A stretch of DNA of 60,682 bases from Burkholderiales bacterium (GCA_016177875.1 JACOUL010000001.1:1-60682); one strand, 5' to 3'. Shown: positions 42,827 to 54,705, numbered from the stretch's first letter. Notes: generated by a model not told the origin, from the sequence alone. Program-made: numbers and translations.

Positions 42827-43477
42827 TCAAGCCGCAGCTTTAGCCGGCGCACCGCCGATGGCATCAAGCTTGAGTTGAACCAGCTGGCGCCCCGGATCTT
42901 TGCTATCCATTTTTTCCAAGGCAGTTTGATAGGCCGTCCGAGCTTCCGGCAGCTTATTTTGCGCGACGAGAACATCTCCCTTGCGGTCGGCTACGCTGGC
43001 GGCAAACGATGGCGGGAACTCGCTTGCCAATTGCTTTAATGCTTCGTCATAAGCTTTTTCGTCCAGCAGAACGCCGGCAAGACGGAGGCGAGCAATTGCC
43101 TTGTACTCGTCGTTGGAGCCGTTTTCAATCACCCACTGAAGCTGGGCCTTGGCAGTTTTCAAGTCATTGCCGTCGAATGCCGACTTGGCGGCAGCCAATG
43201 CTGCCATTTGCGCGTAGGCAGTACGACTGAATTTAGCTTCGATATCCGCGGCAATCCGCTGCACCTTCGCGGCATCTTTTTCTTTTGCGGATTTTTGCAA
43301 TTCATCATAAAGCTGGGATGCCTGCGTAGATTGGCCGCGCTGATGGTTTTGCCAAAAGCCCCAAGCGGCATAAGCGCCGAGCGCTGCGATAAGCACCCAG
43401 GTGACCAAATTGCCAAACTTGTTCCACCATGCCTTGAGCGAGGCTAGCTGTTCCTGTTCTTCGAGATCGTATGCCAT
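42827..43477 (-). CDS. YfgM-like membrane-anchored TPR protein
   Basis: 216 residues. Short cytoplasmic N-terminus (YDLEEQEQLASLKAWW), one membrane helix (about 20-42), then Ala-rich helical repeats in the periplasm. The family is linked to the Sec translocon and periplasmic chaperones in E. coli. The conserved neighbourhood bamB-yfgM-hisS supports the call. Confidence 0.88.
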   Translation of the reverse strand: MAYDLEEQEQLASLKAWWNKFGNLVTWVLIAALGAYAAWGFWQNHQRGQSTQASQLYDELQKSAKEKDAAKVQRIAADIEAKFSRTAYAQMAALAAAKSAFDGNDLKTAKAQLQWVIENGSNDEYKAIARLRLAGVLLDEKAYDEALKQLASEFPPSFAASVADRKGDVLVAQNKLPEARTAYQTALEKMDSKDPGRQLVQLKLDAIGGAPAKAAA

Positions 43478-43488
43478 GATGTTTTGAA

Positions 43489-44838
43489 TTAATGGTGATA
43501 GTGAATGTGTTCGGAATGATCGTGTTCGTCTGCGCCGACTATTTGATCGACTACAAAGTCGACCACCGCATCGAATGCAACTTTGGTTTGGTTGTTTTCG
43601 TGTTCGGCATCACGTAAAGCCTTGATTGACGCAATGCCTTGAGCAACCTCGTCTTCGCCGAGGATGACAGCATACGCAGCACCGCTTGCGTCTGCACGTT
43701 TCATCTGCGACTTGAAGCTGCCACCGGATCCCGCAGACGCGCAATGTAGCACAACATCCAGGCCGGCATCGCGTAATCGTTCGGCCAGCACAAATGCTTG
43801 CAATTGCGCGGAATCGCCCTGATGCACCAAATAAACGTCGCATTGATTACGTGCGAATTGCTCACCGCTCGCTTTCATCAGATCAAGCAAGCGTTCGACG
43901 CCCATCGCAAAACCGCAAGCAGGCGTCGGCTTGCCTCCGAACATTTCGACTAATGGATCGTAACGACCGCCGCCGCAAACCGTACCTTGCGAACCAAGCT
44001 GATCCGTAATCCATTCGAACACTGTGCGATTGTAGTAATCCATACCGCGTACCAAACGCGGATTGATAGTGAACGGAATGCCGGCATGACGCAAAATTCC
44101 CTGCACGCCTTCGAAATGAGCGAGCGATTCCGCCCCCAGATAATCGATCAGCTTGGGCGCGCCATTGACCATTTCCTGCATGGTCGAATTTTTGGTATCC
44201 AAAATTCGCAAGGGATTCGAATACAAGCGCCGTTTTGCATCGGCATCCAACACATCTTGATGCTGTTCGAAATAAGCGATCAAGTCGGCGCGATGTCGAT
44301 GACGTTCTTCGGCGTCGCCAATGGAATTCAACTCGAGGCGGATGTTTTGCAAACCGAGATCGTCCCACATGCGCTGGCACATGACGATCATTTCGGCATC
44401 AATGTCCGGGCCGGTGAAGCCGATTGCTTCAGCGCCGACTTGGTGAAATTGACGGTAACGGCCACGTTGCGGACGCTCATGGCGGAACATCTGCCCTGCA
44501 TACCATAGACGCTTGGGACCGTCGTACGTGAGATTGTGTTCGAGCACAGCTCGCACGACACCCGCCGTGCTTTCCGGGCGAAGCGTCAAATTGTCGCCAT
44601 TCATCGCATCGACGAAGGAATACATTTCCTTTTCGACGATATCGGTGACTTCACCCAAACCACGCGCAAACACGGCGGTCGGCTCAACGATGGGCGTACG
44701 AATCTGCTGAAAACCGTAACTCTTCAATACCGATTGGACGGTATTGTCGAACAGCTCCCACAAAGGCGCATCGGCCGGAAGAATATCGGGCATCCCTTTG
44801 ACGCCGACAATTTTCTCTAATTTTTTTTGCTCAGACAT
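43489..44838 (-). CDS. hisS: Histidyl-tRNA synthetase with a histidine-rich C-terminal tail
   Basis: 449 residues. Class II motifs are intact: [20 protein letters not shown] (motif 2) and [14 protein letters not shown] (motif 3), with the histidine-specific loop [15 protein letters not shown]. The last 12 residues, [12 protein letters not shown], carry six His, an uncommon extension beyond the anticodon-binding domain ([10 protein letters not shown]). Whether this tail binds metal or matters for regulation is unknown. It lies 11 bp upstream of the yfgM-like gene and 38 bp downstream of ispG. Confidence 0.96.
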   Translation of the reverse strand: MSEQKKLEKIVGVKGMPDILPADAPLWELFDNTVQSVLKSYGFQQIRTPIVEPTAVFARGLGEVTDIVEKEMYSFVDAMNGDNLTLRPESTAGVVRAVLEHNLTYDGPKRLWYAGQMFRHERPQRGRYRQFHQVGAEAIGFTGPDIDAEMIVMCQRMWDDLGLQNIRLELNSIGDAEERHRHRADLIAYFEQHQDVLDADAKRRLYSNPLRILDTKNSTMQEMVNGAPKLIDYLGAESLAHFEGVQGILRHAGIPFTINPRLVRGMDYYNRTVFEWITDQLGSQGTVCGGGRYDPLVEMFGGKPTPACGFAMGVERLLDLMKASGEQFARNQCDVYLVHQGDSAQLQAFVLAERLRDAGLDVVLHCASAGSGGSFKSQMKRADASGAAYAVILGEDEVAQGIASIKALRDAEHENNQTKVAFDAVVDFVVDQIVGADEHDHSEHIHYHH

Positions 44839-44876
44839 GGTGATGAATTTTGGATAGGCCCTTGAATCAACAGCGA

Positions 44877-46148
44877 TTATGCTGCCTCAGCTTCGGCGCG
44901 GTACCGGGTTTTGACATAGTCCAAGACGATCGCCTGGAATTCTTCTGCGATGCGCTCGCCGCGCAGGGTTACCGTCTTCTGGCCATCGACAAACACAGGT
45001 GCAGCGGGCGATTCGCCGGTACCCGGTAAACTGATGCCGATATTGGCATGCTTGGATTCACCGGGGCCGTTGACGATGCAGCCCATGACGGCAACATTCA
45101 TATTTTCCACGCCGGGATATTGTTTTTTCCAAGTCGGCATCTGTTCGCGCAAATAAGTTTGAATCCGATCGGCCAATTCTTGGAATACCGTCGACGTCGT
45201 GCGTCCGCATCCGGGGCAGGCAATTACCATCGGCGCGAATTTGCGCAGGCCCATGGTTTGCAAAATTTCCTGCGCAACCACGACCTCCTTAGTGCGATCC
45301 CCTCCCGGTTCGGGTGTAAGCGAGATGCGGATCGTATCGCCTATGCCTTCCTGCAGCAGTACGGCTAAAGCCGCGGTGGAAGCAACGATGCCTTTGCTAC
45401 CCATGCCCGCTTCGGTCAAACCGAGATGTAAGGGGTAGTCGCAACGGCGCGACAGCTCACGATACACGGCGATGAGATCCTGCACCCCGGAGACTTTGCA
45501 CGAGAGGATGATGCGATCACCCGGCAAACCGATTTCTTCCGCCCGTTGGGCATTTTCAATGGCCGAAGTCACCAGCGCCTCGTACATCACAGCTTGTGCG
45601 TCCCACGGCTCGACACGGCGGGCATTCTCATCCATGATGCGCGCCAACAGCACTTGATCGAGACTGCCCCAGTTAACACCGATGCGCACCGGCTTGTTAT
45701 AGCGGCATGCGATTTCAATCATCTGCGCAAATTGCGTATCTCGCTTGGCTCCCTGCCCTACATTGCCGGGATTAATGCGGTACTTCGACAATGCTTGCGC
45801 GCATTCCGAGTACTCGCGTAGCAACGTGTGGCCGTTGTAGTGGAAGTCGCCGACCAGGGGCACGTCGATATCCATCTTGTCGAGCTGTTCGCGAATTGCG
45901 GGCACTGCAGCAGCCGCTTCGGGATTATTCACGGTAATACGTACGACTTCCGAGCCGGCGCGAGCAAGATCCTTAACTTGAATCGCTGTGCCGATTGCAT
46001 CCGCAGTATCGGTATTGGTCATCGACTGCACCATGACTGGCGCATTACCTCCCACCTCGACCGTGCGGGCGCCACAAGTGATCGCGACGCGCCGGCTTTG
46101 TCGGCGCGCTGCCGGACCGGAGGAAATGGGAAAACAGGAGAAAGACAT
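44877..46148 (-). CDS. ispG: 4-hydroxy-3-methylbut-2-en-1-yl diphosphate synthase
   Basis: 423 residues. Fe-S enzyme of the MEP isoprenoid pathway. The TIM-barrel start [19 protein letters not shown], and the C-terminal cluster ligands [12 protein letters not shown] and [10 protein letters not shown] are present. An insertion relative to the shortest bacterial forms is normal for this group. Confidence 0.96.
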   Translation of the reverse strand: MSFSCFPISSGPAARRQSRRVAITCGARTVEVGGNAPVMVQSMTNTDTADAIGTAIQVKDLARAGSEVVRITVNNPEAAAAVPAIREQLDKMDIDVPLVGDFHYNGHTLLREYSECAQALSKYRINPGNVGQGAKRDTQFAQMIEIACRYNKPVRIGVNWGSLDQVLLARIMDENARRVEPWDAQAVMYEALVTSAIENAQRAEEIGLPGDRIILSCKVSGVQDLIAVYRELSRRCDYPLHLGLTEAGMGSKGIVASTAALAVLLQEGIGDTIRISLTPEPGGDRTKEVVVAQEILQTMGLRKFAPMVIACPGCGRTTSTVFQELADRIQTYLREQMPTWKKQYPGVENMNVAVMGCIVNGPGESKHANIGISLPGTGESPAAPVFVDGQKTVTLRGERIAEEFQAIVLDYVKTRYRAEAEAA

Positions 46149-46153
46149 AGCGC

Positions 46154-47236
46154 TTATTTCAACTCCACGCGGGCAACATTGGTCTTGGCAATCGGCTTCA
46201 ATTCCAAGGGTTTGCCTCGCACGACAACATCTACTCCAGCAGCATTACCAACCACTAAGGTAGCAGGTTTAGTCAAATCAAATGCCTCGGTCGATCCTGC
46301 CTTAACGAGGCGCGAAATCAACACCGTTTTATCGGAACGCCTAATCTCAATCCACGAATCCTGATTTATCTTTAAGACGATGTTGCTTTGAGTAGGTGTA
46401 GGAGCTGCGAGTGGCAACGCGGCTGCATTTGCCATTGTTTGGGCGGGACTTGTATTTGTTCCCGCTGCGGCTGGGGAAGCGATTTTGACGTTTGCCGCCG
46501 TGCCAATTGTAGAGGCTGGCGGCGTCGCAAGGGGCTGCACAGGTACTGAGGCTGCAGATTTCACTTGGTTCGATTCGGAAGCTCTATGTCCTTCAGAAAC
46601 ATTCGATGCCGGAGGCACCGAGGCAACTGCCGTGGCATTTAGAGATGACGGCAAATTCGAGCTGACGGATGGCTCGTTATTCGCTTGCGGCACCGGGACA
46701 GGAGTCTGCACCGCGGCTGGCTGTGATTTGATTTCAGTCTTAGTGGAAGGGGCTGACGACAGAAATGACCCTTCCCCCATTTGATAGACCACAAACGCTC
46801 CAAGCAGAACGACAATGGCTAAAAGAACGCCATTCCTCCATCCGCTTGTTGGAGATTTGCGCTTCATTTCGGGAAGCATCGACCCGGAAAGCGATTCGGC
46901 AAATGCGCGTTGCATTTCCAGGGAATCCATATGAGCACCGCTCTCCTGGGCTACCAATGCAACCAAGGGCGCCGCATCTACCTTGAGTAGCTTGGCATAG
47001 GCGCGGACAAATCCCTTCGCGATGACAAGCCCCGGCAATGCAGCGTAGTTATCATTTTCGAGTGCTTGAATTTGACGTGAGGCCAAGTTCAATTGGCTAG
47101 CAACTTGCTCAATGGTCAGACCGCGCTCCTCGCGAAACGCTTTCAGTTGCGCACCCGGTCCCATTGGCTGTTTGGCTTCGTCCGGCGGCGTGCCCTCAGC
47201 AGGAGAGGAAGCGCCGCCAATTTCAGCGTCACTCAT
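46154..47236 (-). CDS. rodZ: RodZ-like helix-turn-helix membrane protein
   Basis: 360 residues from the ATG at 47236 ([11 protein letters not shown]). Cytoplasmic HTH domain ([30 protein letters not shown]) is followed by one membrane helix near 140-160, a long Pro/Ala/Ser/Val-rich linker, and a C-terminal DUF4115 domain ([26 protein letters not shown]). RodZ links MreB to the cell wall machinery in rods. It overlaps pilW by 8 bp. Confidence 0.9.
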   Translation of the reverse strand: MSDAEIGGASSPAEGTPPDEAKQPMGPGAQLKAFREERGLTIEQVASQLNLASRQIQALENDNYAALPGLVIAKGFVRAYAKLLKVDAAPLVALVAQESGAHMDSLEMQRAFAESLSGSMLPEMKRKSPTSGWRNGVLLAIVVLLGAFVVYQMGEGSFLSSAPSTKTEIKSQPAAVQTPVPVPQANNEPSVSSNLPSSLNATAVASVPPASNVSEGHRASESNQVKSAASVPVQPLATPPASTIGTAANVKIASPAAAGTNTSPAQTMANAAALPLAAPTPTQSNIVLKINQDSWIEIRRSDKTVLISRLVKAGSTEAFDLTKPATLVVGNAAGVDVVVRGKPLELKPIAKTNVARVELK

Positions 47237-48008
47237 CGTATGCTCCGCGTTGATAAGCCGCATATTCCACCGAGTTTGGATGGCGGCGGCGCAACTGAGT
47301 GCCCAGGCTTGTCTCGGCAACACGGTCGCCCAGCTTATGTTCAATCTTGATCGCAAGCCAAAGTATGTCGGCGGTCATGATGCCTGCACTGGTCACGCGC
47401 TTAACGTAGAAACGCGCGCGCTCATAATCTCGACGGTCGTAATTCAGCTTCGCCAAGTTGCCGTTCACCAGCGGATTGGCAGGATCGAGGCGGAAGGCGT
47501 CATTAAAATAACGTTCCGCGGCTGCCAGGTCTTTGCGGTTCAGGCTACACACGCCGGCGTTAGTCATCGCCTTGGCGGGTGACTGGTAATAACGATTTTT
47601 GATCGCTGCTTCAAAACGCGCCATAGACTCGTCGACGCGTCCGTTCTGGCATAAAAACCAGCCGTAGTTGTTTTGAAAGTCAGGATTGTTCGGTGACAGA
47701 CGCAAGGCATGCTGGAAGTTTTCATCCGCCAATCGTGTCTCGCCCATTTCCATGTAGATCAATGCGCGTACGCTATACGCATCGGCGAGATTAGAATCCG
47801 CTTGCAGCGCTTGTTTAATTTCGTCGAGCGCCACCGCAGGCTGGCGCTGCTCGTAGTAACCGATGGCCAATTGAAGACGAATACGCGCGCGCTTTTGGTT
47901 ATCGGTTTGATCCGAGCTGGTCGGCAATTCCTCACTCGACCCGGATGGACCGGATGCGCATCCAGCCAAGACGAGGCCAAGAGCCAATGCTGCAAAAAAT
48001 CTCGTCAC
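47229..48008 (-). CDS. pilW: Type IV pilus biogenesis/stability protein PilW
   Basis: 259 residues. Lipobox LVLAGCAS near residue 17, then tetratricopeptide repeats ([62 protein letters not shown]). Such TPR lipoproteins support secretin assembly for type IV pili. The rlmN-pilW-rodZ order is classical. No pilus genes are otherwise in this window. Confidence 0.92.
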   Translation of the reverse strand: MTRFFAALALGLVLAGCASGPSGSSEELPTSSDQTDNQKRARIRLQLAIGYYEQRQPAVALDEIKQALQADSNLADAYSVRALIYMEMGETRLADENFQHALRLSPNNPDFQNNYGWFLCQNGRVDESMARFEAAIKNRYYQSPAKAMTNAGVCSLNRKDLAAAERYFNDAFRLDPANPLVNGNLAKLNYDRRDYERARFYVKRVTSAGIMTADILWLAIKIEHKLGDRVAETSLGTQLRRRHPNSVEYAAYQRGAYDE

Positions 48009-49174
48009 GTCGACACCTCCACTATGCGGCCAAAATCCTTGCCATATTTTTTTTGATATTCCGCCATTTTTTGCATACGCTCTTGCACGCGCGTGCGGTC
48101 TTGTACTTCACCGGCCAATTGTCCGCATGCGGCGTCGATATCGTCGCCGCGTGTCTTGCGAATTGTCGTGACGATGCCCGCATCCATCAAGACCTGTGCG
48201 AACGCTTTGATGCGTGCATTATTCGAGCGTACCAAGCCTGATTCGGGAAACGGATTGAACGGAATGAGATTGAATTTGCAAGGCACGGGATGAAGAGGAT
48301 TCCGCACCAAGGCCAACAATTCGCGTGCGTGCTCGTCGGTATCGTTGACACCGTCAAGCATGCAATATTCGAAGGTAATAAAATCGCGCGGCGCGTAATC
48401 CAAGTAGCGCCGGCAAGCAGCCATCAATTCAGCCAGCGGATACTTTTTATTGAGAGGCACCAAACTATCGCGCAGCGCATCGTTAGGCGCATGCAGCGAT
48501 ACCGCCATGGCGACCGGACATTCTTGCGCGAGCTTATCGATCATCGGTACCACACCGCTGGTGGACAAGGTAACGCGACGACGCGACAAACCATACGCAT
48601 TATCATCCAGCATAAGTCGCATCGCCGTCACCGTCGGCTCGAAATTGAGCAGCGGTTCGCCCATGCCCATCATCACCACGTTGGTGATCTGCCGCTCACC
48701 CTTTGGTCCAGGTTCGATGCCTTTAGTCTGGCGCAGTGCGAATTCCGCCATCCACAACTGACCGATAATCTCGCCCACAGAAAGATTGCGGTTAAAGCCT
48801 TGTTTGCCGGTTGAACAAAAACGGCAATTTACCGCACAGCCAGCTTGTGTGGATACGCACAGCGTGCCCCGATTTTCTTCGGGAATGAAGACGGTCTCGA
48901 CTGCGTTGCCTTGACCAACATCGAGCAGCCATTTGCGCGTGCCGTCGGTGGAGGTGTGATCACTGATGACAGTCGGCGCCTTGACGATGGCGTGCTTTTC
49001 TAATTTTTCACGCAGGGATTTCGCCAAATCCGTCATCTGCGCGAAATCGTTCGCGCCGAATTGATGGATCCAGCGCTGCAACTGCTTAGCGCGAAACGGC
49101 TTCTCACCCAGCTCGCCGCAAAAAGCGGTGAGCTGTGCGGGATCAAGATCCAGCAAATTGGTGAGGGTCGTCAT
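48005..49174 (-). CDS. rlmN: Dual-specificity rRNA/tRNA adenine-C2 methyltransferase
   Basis: 389 residues. Radical SAM motif [14 protein letters not shown], with [11 protein letters not shown] and [13 protein letters not shown]. The catalytic Cys pair for the methyl-Cys mechanism is implied by the family. It methylates A2503 of 23S rRNA and A37 of some tRNAs. It overlaps pilW by 4 bp. Confidence 0.96.
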   Translation of the reverse strand: MTTLTNLLDLDPAQLTAFCGELGEKPFRAKQLQRWIHQFGANDFAQMTDLAKSLREKLEKHAIVKAPTVISDHTSTDGTRKWLLDVGQGNAVETVFIPEENRGTLCVSTQAGCAVNCRFCSTGKQGFNRNLSVGEIIGQLWMAEFALRQTKGIEPGPKGERQITNVVMMGMGEPLLNFEPTVTAMRLMLDDNAYGLSRRRVTLSTSGVVPMIDKLAQECPVAMAVSLHAPNDALRDSLVPLNKKYPLAELMAACRRYLDYAPRDFITFEYCMLDGVNDTDEHARELLALVRNPLHPVPCKFNLIPFNPFPESGLVRSNNARIKAFAQVLMDAGIVTTIRKTRGDDIDAACGQLAGEVQDRTRVQERMQKMAEYQKKYGKDFGRIVEVST

Positions 49175-49199
49175 GCGCGCTAGCCACCATTCTTCTCGA

Positions 49200-49625
49200 T
49201 TAACGAGAATAAACGTTCAATGCCGGGAAGAAGTAGGCGATTTCCACGCGTGCGGTTTCGGCGGCATCAGAGCCGTGCACTGCGTTCGCATCAATGGAAT
49301 CGGCGAAATCAGCGCGAATCGTGCCTTTTTCAGCCTTCTTCGGGTCGGTAGCGCCCATCAATTCACGATTCTTGGCAATCGCACCTTCGCCTTCGAGCAC
49401 TTGCACCATGACCGGACCGGAAATCATGAAATCGACCAAGTCCTTGAAGAAAGGACGCTCACGGTGCACGGCATAGAAACCTTCTGCGTCTGCGCGAGAC
49501 AGATGCACCATGCGTGACGCAACGATTTTCAGGCCAGCGTTTTCAAAACGGGTGTAAATTTGGCCGATCACGTTCTTTGCCACGGCGTCGGGTTTAATAA
49601 TCGACAAGGTGCGTTCGATTGCCAT
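49200..49625 (-). CDS. ndk: Nucleoside diphosphate kinase
   Basis: 141 residues, the usual length. The phospho-accepting His lies in NAVHGSDA, and [13 protein letters not shown] and [17 protein letters not shown] are typical. It balances nucleoside triphosphate pools. It begins the ndk-rlmN-pilW-rodZ-ispG run. Confidence 0.97.
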   Translation of the reverse strand: MAIERTLSIIKPDAVAKNVIGQIYTRFENAGLKIVASRMVHLSRADAEGFYAVHRERPFFKDLVDFMISGPVMVQVLEGEGAIAKNRELMGATDPKKAEKGTIRADFADSIDANAVHGSDAAETARVEIAYFFPALNVYSR

Positions 49626-49686
49626 CTAAAAACTCCAATAAAAAGAAAGGGTTAAAGGTAAAAGCGAAGAAATCGTCTAACCTTTA

Positions 49687-49692
49687 ATTTTA
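49687..49692 (-). promoter_or_regulatory. Possible extended -10 promoter for ndk
   Basis: TGCTAAAAT, an extended -10 with TG one base before TAAAAT, lies about 60 bases upstream of ndk. I see no good -35. The rest of the 200-base gap between ndk and the BI-1 gene shows no gene. Confidence 0.35.
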
Positions 49693-49825
49693 GCATGAAA
49701 TGCCCCAGGATAGACTTGGCTTTCCTCCTGGGAACTGTTGGCGCCTAAAAATGGGGCGAAGCTGTTCAAGCCATAGAGCCGTGGTATCCTCTTATGCGCT
49801 TTTCTGACTAACTTTCGGAGCTTAC

Positions 49826-50518
49826 ATGGATCAGCAGATGCAACAGACTTATATCGGCTCGGGCGATATTGCGATCGTCCGAAATCGTGTCTTACGCAAC
49901 ACGTATTGGCTGCTTGCGATTTCCATGGTGCCGACCATCCTCGGCGCCTGGCTTGGCGTACAGCTGAAATTTTCATTTTTCAGCGGTAGCCCACTGATTG
50001 GCTTCGTCGCCTTCTTGGCAATCGCTTTTGGTTTTTTCTATGCTATCGAGAGAACCAAAAATTCCGGCTGGGGCATAGCCTTCCTGCTCGGCTTTACCTT
50101 TTTCATGGGGCTAATGCTGTCGCGCTTGATTGGCCATATTCTCGGCTTTTCGAACGGCGCTACCCTCATCATGACCGCATTCGGCGGCACGGCTACTATA
50201 TTCGGCGTGATGGCGACCATTGCTACGGTTAGTAAGCGCGACTTTTCCGGTATGGGCAAATGGCTCTTCGTCGGGGTGCTGGTGATACTAGTGGCCGCGT
50301 TGGCAAACGTATTCTTGCAATTGCCTGCCTTGTATTTGGCCATTTCTGTTATTGCGATTGGAATTTTTTCCGCGTTCATTCTGTATGACGTGCAACAAGT
50401 CATCAATGGCGGTGAAACCAATTACATTTCTGCGACGCTCGCAATTTATCTTGATGTCTACAATATTTTCAGCAACTTACTTGCCTTACTTGGGATCTTC
50501 GGCGGCAATAGAGACTGA
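49826..50518 (+). CDS. Bax inhibitor-1/YccA-family membrane protein
   Basis: 230 residues with seven predicted membrane helices. The family signature FILYDVQQVINGGETNYISATLAIYLDVYNIF carries the conserved Asp pair, read here in segments. In E. coli YccA modulates FtsH; calcium leak activity is known for BI-1 relatives. The gene is alone, converging on rlmD across a shared terminator. Confidence 0.92.
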   Translation: MDQQMQQTYIGSGDIAIVRNRVLRNTYWLLAISMVPTILGAWLGVQLKFSFFSGSPLIGFVAFLAIAFGFFYAIERTKNSGWGIAFLLGFTFFMGLMLSRLIGHILGFSNGATLIMTAFGGTATIFGVMATIATVSKRDFSGMGKWLFVGVLVILVAALANVFLQLPALYLAISVIAIGIFSAFILYDVQQVINGGETNYISATLAIYLDVYNIFSNLLALLGIFGGNRD

Positions 50519-50533
50519 GCGAGAAACCGCTAG

Positions 50534-50562
50534 AAAAAACCGGTCAAGAGGCCGGTTTTTTT
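50534..50562. terminator. Bidirectional terminator between the BI-1 gene and rlmD
   Basis: AAAAACCGG and CCGGTTTTT pair around TCAAGAGG, with T or A runs on both sides, between convergent stops at 50518 and 50561. The rlmD stop codon is part of the stem's edge. Confidence 0.85.
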
Positions 50563-51913
50563 ATGCCAAATCAAATACCGCGATCGATTCAACGTGCGCA
50601 GTATGCGGGAACATATTAACCACGCCTGCTTGCTTTAACGTGTAGCCCGCTTCATGAACTAACACACCGGCATCGCGCGCCAATGTGGCTGGATTGCAAG
50701 ACACGTACACAATACGTTTCGGTCGCAATTCAGGACGGCTCTTCGCAAGTTCCGCTAATGCCAAAGAGATCGCCAATGCGCCTTCGCGCGGCGGATCAAC
50801 AAGCATGCGGTCGAACTTACCTAACGCAATTAAGTCTTCCGCTGAAACCTCAAACAGATTGCGGCAATGAAAAGTCGTCCTCTGAGCCAAGTCATTGAAT
50901 TGCGCATTCGCCAGGGCGCGCTCGGTGAGTGCTTTGCTGCCTTCGATGCCTACCACCTCGCGCGCTTGCGTGGCGAGCGGGAGCGTGAAATTCCCCAAAC
51001 CGCAAAACAAATCGGCGACCCGCTCATCTTTTCGCACATCCAACAGCTTGAGTGCTCGTCCCACCAAAACGCGATTGATCTGGTGATTGACTTGCGTGAA
51101 GTCGGTCGGTTTGAATGGCATGGTGACGCCGAATTCGGGCAATAGATAATGCAGCTGCGTGTCGAGCGGATAAAACTGATATGCACTATCCGGGCCGGCG
51201 GGTTGCAGCCACCACTGCACGTCATATTGGTCGGCGAATGCTTTTAATTTGTTCTCATCATCGACCGTCAGCGGCTCCATATTGCGCATCACCAGCGCCG
51301 TGATGGTCTTGTCGCTGCCCTCGCCTACCGCGAGCTCCAGCTGGGGCACACGCTCAATGATGGAAAGCGAGGCCACCAGTCGACGTAGCGGCATCAACAT
51401 AACGGAAACGTTCGCCGGCAGTATCTCGCACGTTTTCATGTCGGCGATAAAGCTTGATTTTTGCTCATGAAAACCGACTAGAACGCCGCCTTTTTTTACG
51501 ACATTTCGGACCGATAAACGAGCGCGATAGCGATATTGCCAGGTGGGGCCGTAAATCGGCCGCATCATGTTTTCGGCCTGGACTTTGGCAAGATGTTTGA
51601 GATTGTCTTCCAGTACGCGCTGCTTGATGGCCACCTGCGCGGCCGGTTCAAGGTGCTGCATCGCACAGCCGCCGCAGATGCCGAAGTACTGGCATTTGGG
51701 CTTTGTCCGTAATGCGGATTCGCGATGCAGTTCAGTCAGCTCGGCTGCTTCCCACTTCGGCTTCTTACGAAAAGATTTGAAGCCGACGCGCTCGCCAGGC
51801 AAGGCGCCTTCGACAAAAATGACCTTGCCCGGCGTGCCGTCGTCATTCTGTAAATGACCGACGCCACGCCCCTCCATATCGAGGGATTCTATTTCGATAA
51901 TGTCGTGCTGCAT
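50561..51913 (-). CDS. rlmD: 23S rRNA (uracil(1939)-C5)-methyltransferase
   Basis: 450 residues. N-terminal TRAM domain, [4Fe-4S] ligands in CQYFGICGGCAMQHL, the SAM-binding DLFCGLGNFTLPLA, and the catalytic Cys in YVSCNPATLARD. It methylates U1939. It converges with the BI-1 gene. Confidence 0.95.
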   Translation of the reverse strand: MQHDIIEIESLDMEGRGVGHLQNDDGTPGKVIFVEGALPGERVGFKSFRKKPKWEAAELTELHRESALRTKPKCQYFGICGGCAMQHLEPAAQVAIKQRVLEDNLKHLAKVQAENMMRPIYGPTWQYRYRARLSVRNVVKKGGVLVGFHEQKSSFIADMKTCEILPANVSVMLMPLRRLVASLSIIERVPQLELAVGEGSDKTITALVMRNMEPLTVDDENKLKAFADQYDVQWWLQPAGPDSAYQFYPLDTQLHYLLPEFGVTMPFKPTDFTQVNHQINRVLVGRALKLLDVRKDERVADLFCGLGNFTLPLATQAREVVGIEGSKALTERALANAQFNDLAQRTTFHCRNLFEVSAEDLIALGKFDRMLVDPPREGALAISLALAELAKSRPELRPKRIVYVSCNPATLARDAGVLVHEAGYTLKQAGVVNMFPHTAHVESIAVFDLA

Positions 51914-51955
51914 GGGAAACGGGATGGAAGAAACCCGTCATGATAATCGATTCGA

Positions 51956-52735
51956 TTACTTCGTGGGCCAGCAGGCCAGGTACTCTTTCCAGTGTTTGCT
52001 ATCCATCGCGGATAAGGTCGAGCGCACCAGCGCAACTTCCTCGTCGTATCCGGCTTGCGTCAACTCGCCGCGCATGAGCTGAAAGCGGCAATAGACGAGG
52101 TAAGTATTAACGACGTCGGTCTCGCAGTAATCCCGAATTTCCTTCAAACGCCCTTCTTGGTAGAGCGTCCAAACTTGGGAACCGTCGACGCCGAGCTTAC
52201 CGGGAAAGCCGCACAGTTTGGCAAGGTCATCCAGCGGCGCATTGGCACGCCCCGTGTACAAGGCTAGCAAATCCATCAGGTCGAGATGGCGGGTGTGATA
52301 ACGGCTAAGGTAATTGTTCCATTTGAAGTCGCGATCTTCGTTGCCCATTTCCCAGTAACGAGAGGCAACGACGCCGTTGATCATCGCGCGGTAATGCAAC
52401 ACCGGCAGGTCGAATCCGCCGCCGTTCCACGACACCAGTTGCGGCGTGTATTTGTCGATCACCCGGAAAAAATCGTTGACGAGACGCGCTTCGCCATCCT
52501 GCAGATTGCCGAGAGAGCGAACGCGAAAACCATCGTCATCGCGGAACACGCAAGAAATCGCCGCGACTCGATGTAGATGATGCGGCAGAAAGTCGGAACC
52601 GGTTTTTTCGCGGCGTGCGGAAAACGCGATCTCGGCGACCTCGGCGTCATCCATCGAAGAAGGGTGACCGTGAAGATTGCGCAAACCCTCGACATCGGGA
52701 ATCGTCTCGATGTCGAACACCAGGATCGGCGTCAC
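51956..52735 (-). CDS. PolB-like 3'-5' exonuclease
   Basis: 259 residues. DEDD exonuclease motifs: [11 protein letters not shown] (Exo I, residues 6-16), [16 protein letters not shown] (Exo II) and [13 protein letters not shown] (Exo III). This is a standalone predicted 3'-5' exonuclease family. It overlaps rpoS by 4 bp. Its cellular role is not established. Confidence 0.9.
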   Translation of the reverse strand: MTPILVFDIETIPDVEGLRNLHGHPSSMDDAEVAEIAFSARREKTGSDFLPHHLHRVAAISCVFRDDDGFRVRSLGNLQDGEARLVNDFFRVIDKYTPQLVSWNGGGFDLPVLHYRAMINGVVASRYWEMGNEDRDFKWNNYLSRYHTRHLDLMDLLALYTGRANAPLDDLAKLCGFPGKLGVDGSQVWTLYQEGRLKEIRDYCETDVVNTYLVYCRFQLMRGELTQAGYDEEVALVRSTLSAMDSKHWKEYLACWPTK

Positions 52736-53742
52736 AACAGCGCGTCCTTCCCTACGCCGTTGGAAGTGAGCGCGCGTTTGAGTTTGATAAGGGCTTCTTG
52801 CTGGATTTGACGTACGCGTTCACGCGTGACACCCATTTCCTCGGCCAGCTCTTCGAGAGTGGCAGGATCGTCATTATCAAGGCCGAAGCGGCGCAAAATC
52901 ACGATACGCTGCTTATCCGGAAGCTTACTCAGCCAGTCGCGCACCTTGACGGTCATTTCGTGCAACTCGGCCTGCGAATCCGGACCATAAGCCGTATCAC
53001 TGGGAAGCATATCCATTAAGCTGGCCTGAGGATCATTGTCCAGAGGCGCATCAAGCGAGGTTGCATGCTCGGATAAGGCGAGAATATCCTGCACATCTTC
53101 CACTGGGCGATCGACCAGGTGAGCGATATCTTCGGCCGTCGCTTCCTTGCCGTCATGATGCTGCGCTTCGAGGTGATACTTGGCGCGCAGAATTTGATTC
53201 AGTTCTCGCACCATATGAACCGGCAGGCGCACCGTACGAGCTTGATTCATGATGGCGCGCTCAATGCTCTGGCGAATCCACCAAGTCGCATACGTAGAAA
53301 ATCGAAATCCGCGCTCGGGCTCGAACTTATCGATCGCGCGCATCAGACCAAGATTGCCTTCCTCGATCAGGTCGAGCAGCACCACACCGCGATTGATGTA
53401 ATGCTTGGCGATGGACACCACTAAGCGCAGGTTGTGCTCGATCATTTTTTGACGAGCCGCAAAGTCGCCTTGCTTAGCCAAGGTGGCGTAATGCACCTCT
53501 TCGGCCACGGTGAGCAAGGGACGCGCGCCAATTTGATTCAGGTAATGCTGAGTCGTGTCGGTCGACAGCTCAGCTGCAAGAACCGACTTCAATTCGTCGA
53601 CGGGATCGACGACGGCTACGATACCCGTGTCAACTTCCTCACCCAGCTCTTCTACGGCATCGCTGGTGAGATCGACAGGGAGGTCGGCTGCATCGTCCGA
53701 CAGCATTTCATCATCCAATTGTGGGCGCTGGGGTTGGGTCAT
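52732..53742 (-). CDS. rpoS: RNA polymerase sigma factor RpoS
   Basis: 336 residues, full length. Region 1.2 ([21 protein letters not shown]), region 2 ([65 protein letters not shown] in segments), region 3, and region 4 ([26 protein letters not shown]). It directs the general stress response. It starts in a TAATG overlap with nlpD, and a promoter inside nlpD is likely by analogy with E. coli. Confidence 0.97.
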   Translation of the reverse strand: MTQPQRPQLDDEMLSDDAADLPVDLTSDAVEELGEEVDTGIVAVVDPVDELKSVLAAELSTDTTQHYLNQIGARPLLTVAEEVHYATLAKQGDFAARQKMIEHNLRLVVSIAKHYINRGVVLLDLIEEGNLGLMRAIDKFEPERGFRFSTYATWWIRQSIERAIMNQARTVRLPVHMVRELNQILRAKYHLEAQHHDGKEATAEDIAHLVDRPVEDVQDILALSEHATSLDAPLDNDPQASLMDMLPSDTAYGPDSQAELHEMTVKVRDWLSKLPDKQRIVILRRFGLDNDDPATLEELAEEMGVTRERVRQIQQEALIKLKRALTSNGVGKDALL

Positions 53743-54686
53743 TATCGGTTAGGCAGGAATTTTGACGGATCCACGGGCTTTCCTTGCTGACGAATCTCAA
53801 AGTGAAGCTTGACAGCGTCGGCGTCCGAGTTGCCCATTTCGGCGATCTTCTCACCTTTGGCGACGCTTTGACCTTCTTTTACTAAGATTGTTTTGTTATG
53901 GGCATAGGCCGAAAGCAGATTATTGGTATGTTTAACGATGACAAGATTGCCATAACCGCGAATGCCGCTACCGGCGTACATCACCTTGCCGGTTGCCGCC
54001 GCTACGACTTGCTGACCCAGCTTACCGCCAATATCAATGCCCTTCCTGCCATCGTCATATGTACCAATGAGCTTACCGTCTGCCGGCCAAATCCATGAAA
54101 TGGCGGCGTCTTCGGCGCTTCCATTTGCCGCAGGCTCAGTCGACTTATCAACCGGTTTGCTTTCGGGCTTGCCGTTTGCGGGCGCGAGCACTGTCATATC
54201 CGGCTTTTGCATCTCGGCGAGCGTCGCTTCCGAATAGGGTAGTTTCTCACCGCGAGGGCCGGTTTTAATTTGTTGGCCCGCAGCCGGCTGAGCTGCGCCG
54301 GCAACCGGCTGTCCCAGCGGCCTCACTTCAATGCCGGGGTTCGTCGAAACAACCGATGGTTGAGCGGTAGCAGGCGGTACCACGCGCAATACCTGATCGA
54401 CGCGAATATCGTTGGCGTTGGCCAAATTGTTCCACGCGACGAGATCGCGATAATTCTGTCCGAAATCGAGTGCGATCTGATGCAGCGTGTCGCCCTTCTT
54501 AACCGTGTAAAAACCATGGCTGTCCATTTGGCGCGGGCCGGCAAGCGCAGTCGTCGCCGGAATAGGCCTACTCTCCGGACGTGGGCTACGATCGACGATA
54601 GGGGCCGTATGCTGTGTTGAACTACAACCGGCAATCACTAAGGAGAAAACGATCAAAAAAGCAATGCGCATTCTATTGAATCTCAT
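53742..54686 (-). CDS. nlpD: NlpD-like LysM/M23 lipoprotein
   Basis: 314 residues from the ATG at 54686; an ATG at 54671 is also possible. Lipobox LVIAGCSS, LysM domain ([17 protein letters not shown]), Pro/Ala/Lys-rich linker, and a C-terminal M23 fold. The zinc-ligand motif HxGxD reads KGIDIGG here and the final HxH reads LHFE, so the peptidase is degenerate and probably acts as an amidase activator, as known for NlpD. It is in the classical pcm-nlpD-rpoS order. Confidence 0.93.
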   Translation of the reverse strand: MRFNRMRIAFLIVFSLVIAGCSSTQHTAPIVDRSPRPESRPIPATTALAGPRQMDSHGFYTVKKGDTLHQIALDFGQNYRDLVAWNNLANANDIRVDQVLRVVPPATAQPSVVSTNPGIEVRPLGQPVAGAAQPAAGQQIKTGPRGEKLPYSEATLAEMQKPDMTVLAPANGKPESKPVDKSTEPAANGSAEDAAISWIWPADGKLIGTYDDGRKGIDIGGKLGQQVVAAATGKVMYAGSGIRGYGNLVIVKHTNNLLSAYAHNKTILVKEGQSVAKGEKIAEMGNSDADAVKLHFEIRQQGKPVDPSKFLPNR

Positions 54687-54705
54687 TCCACTCAAATTTT
54701 TATGC

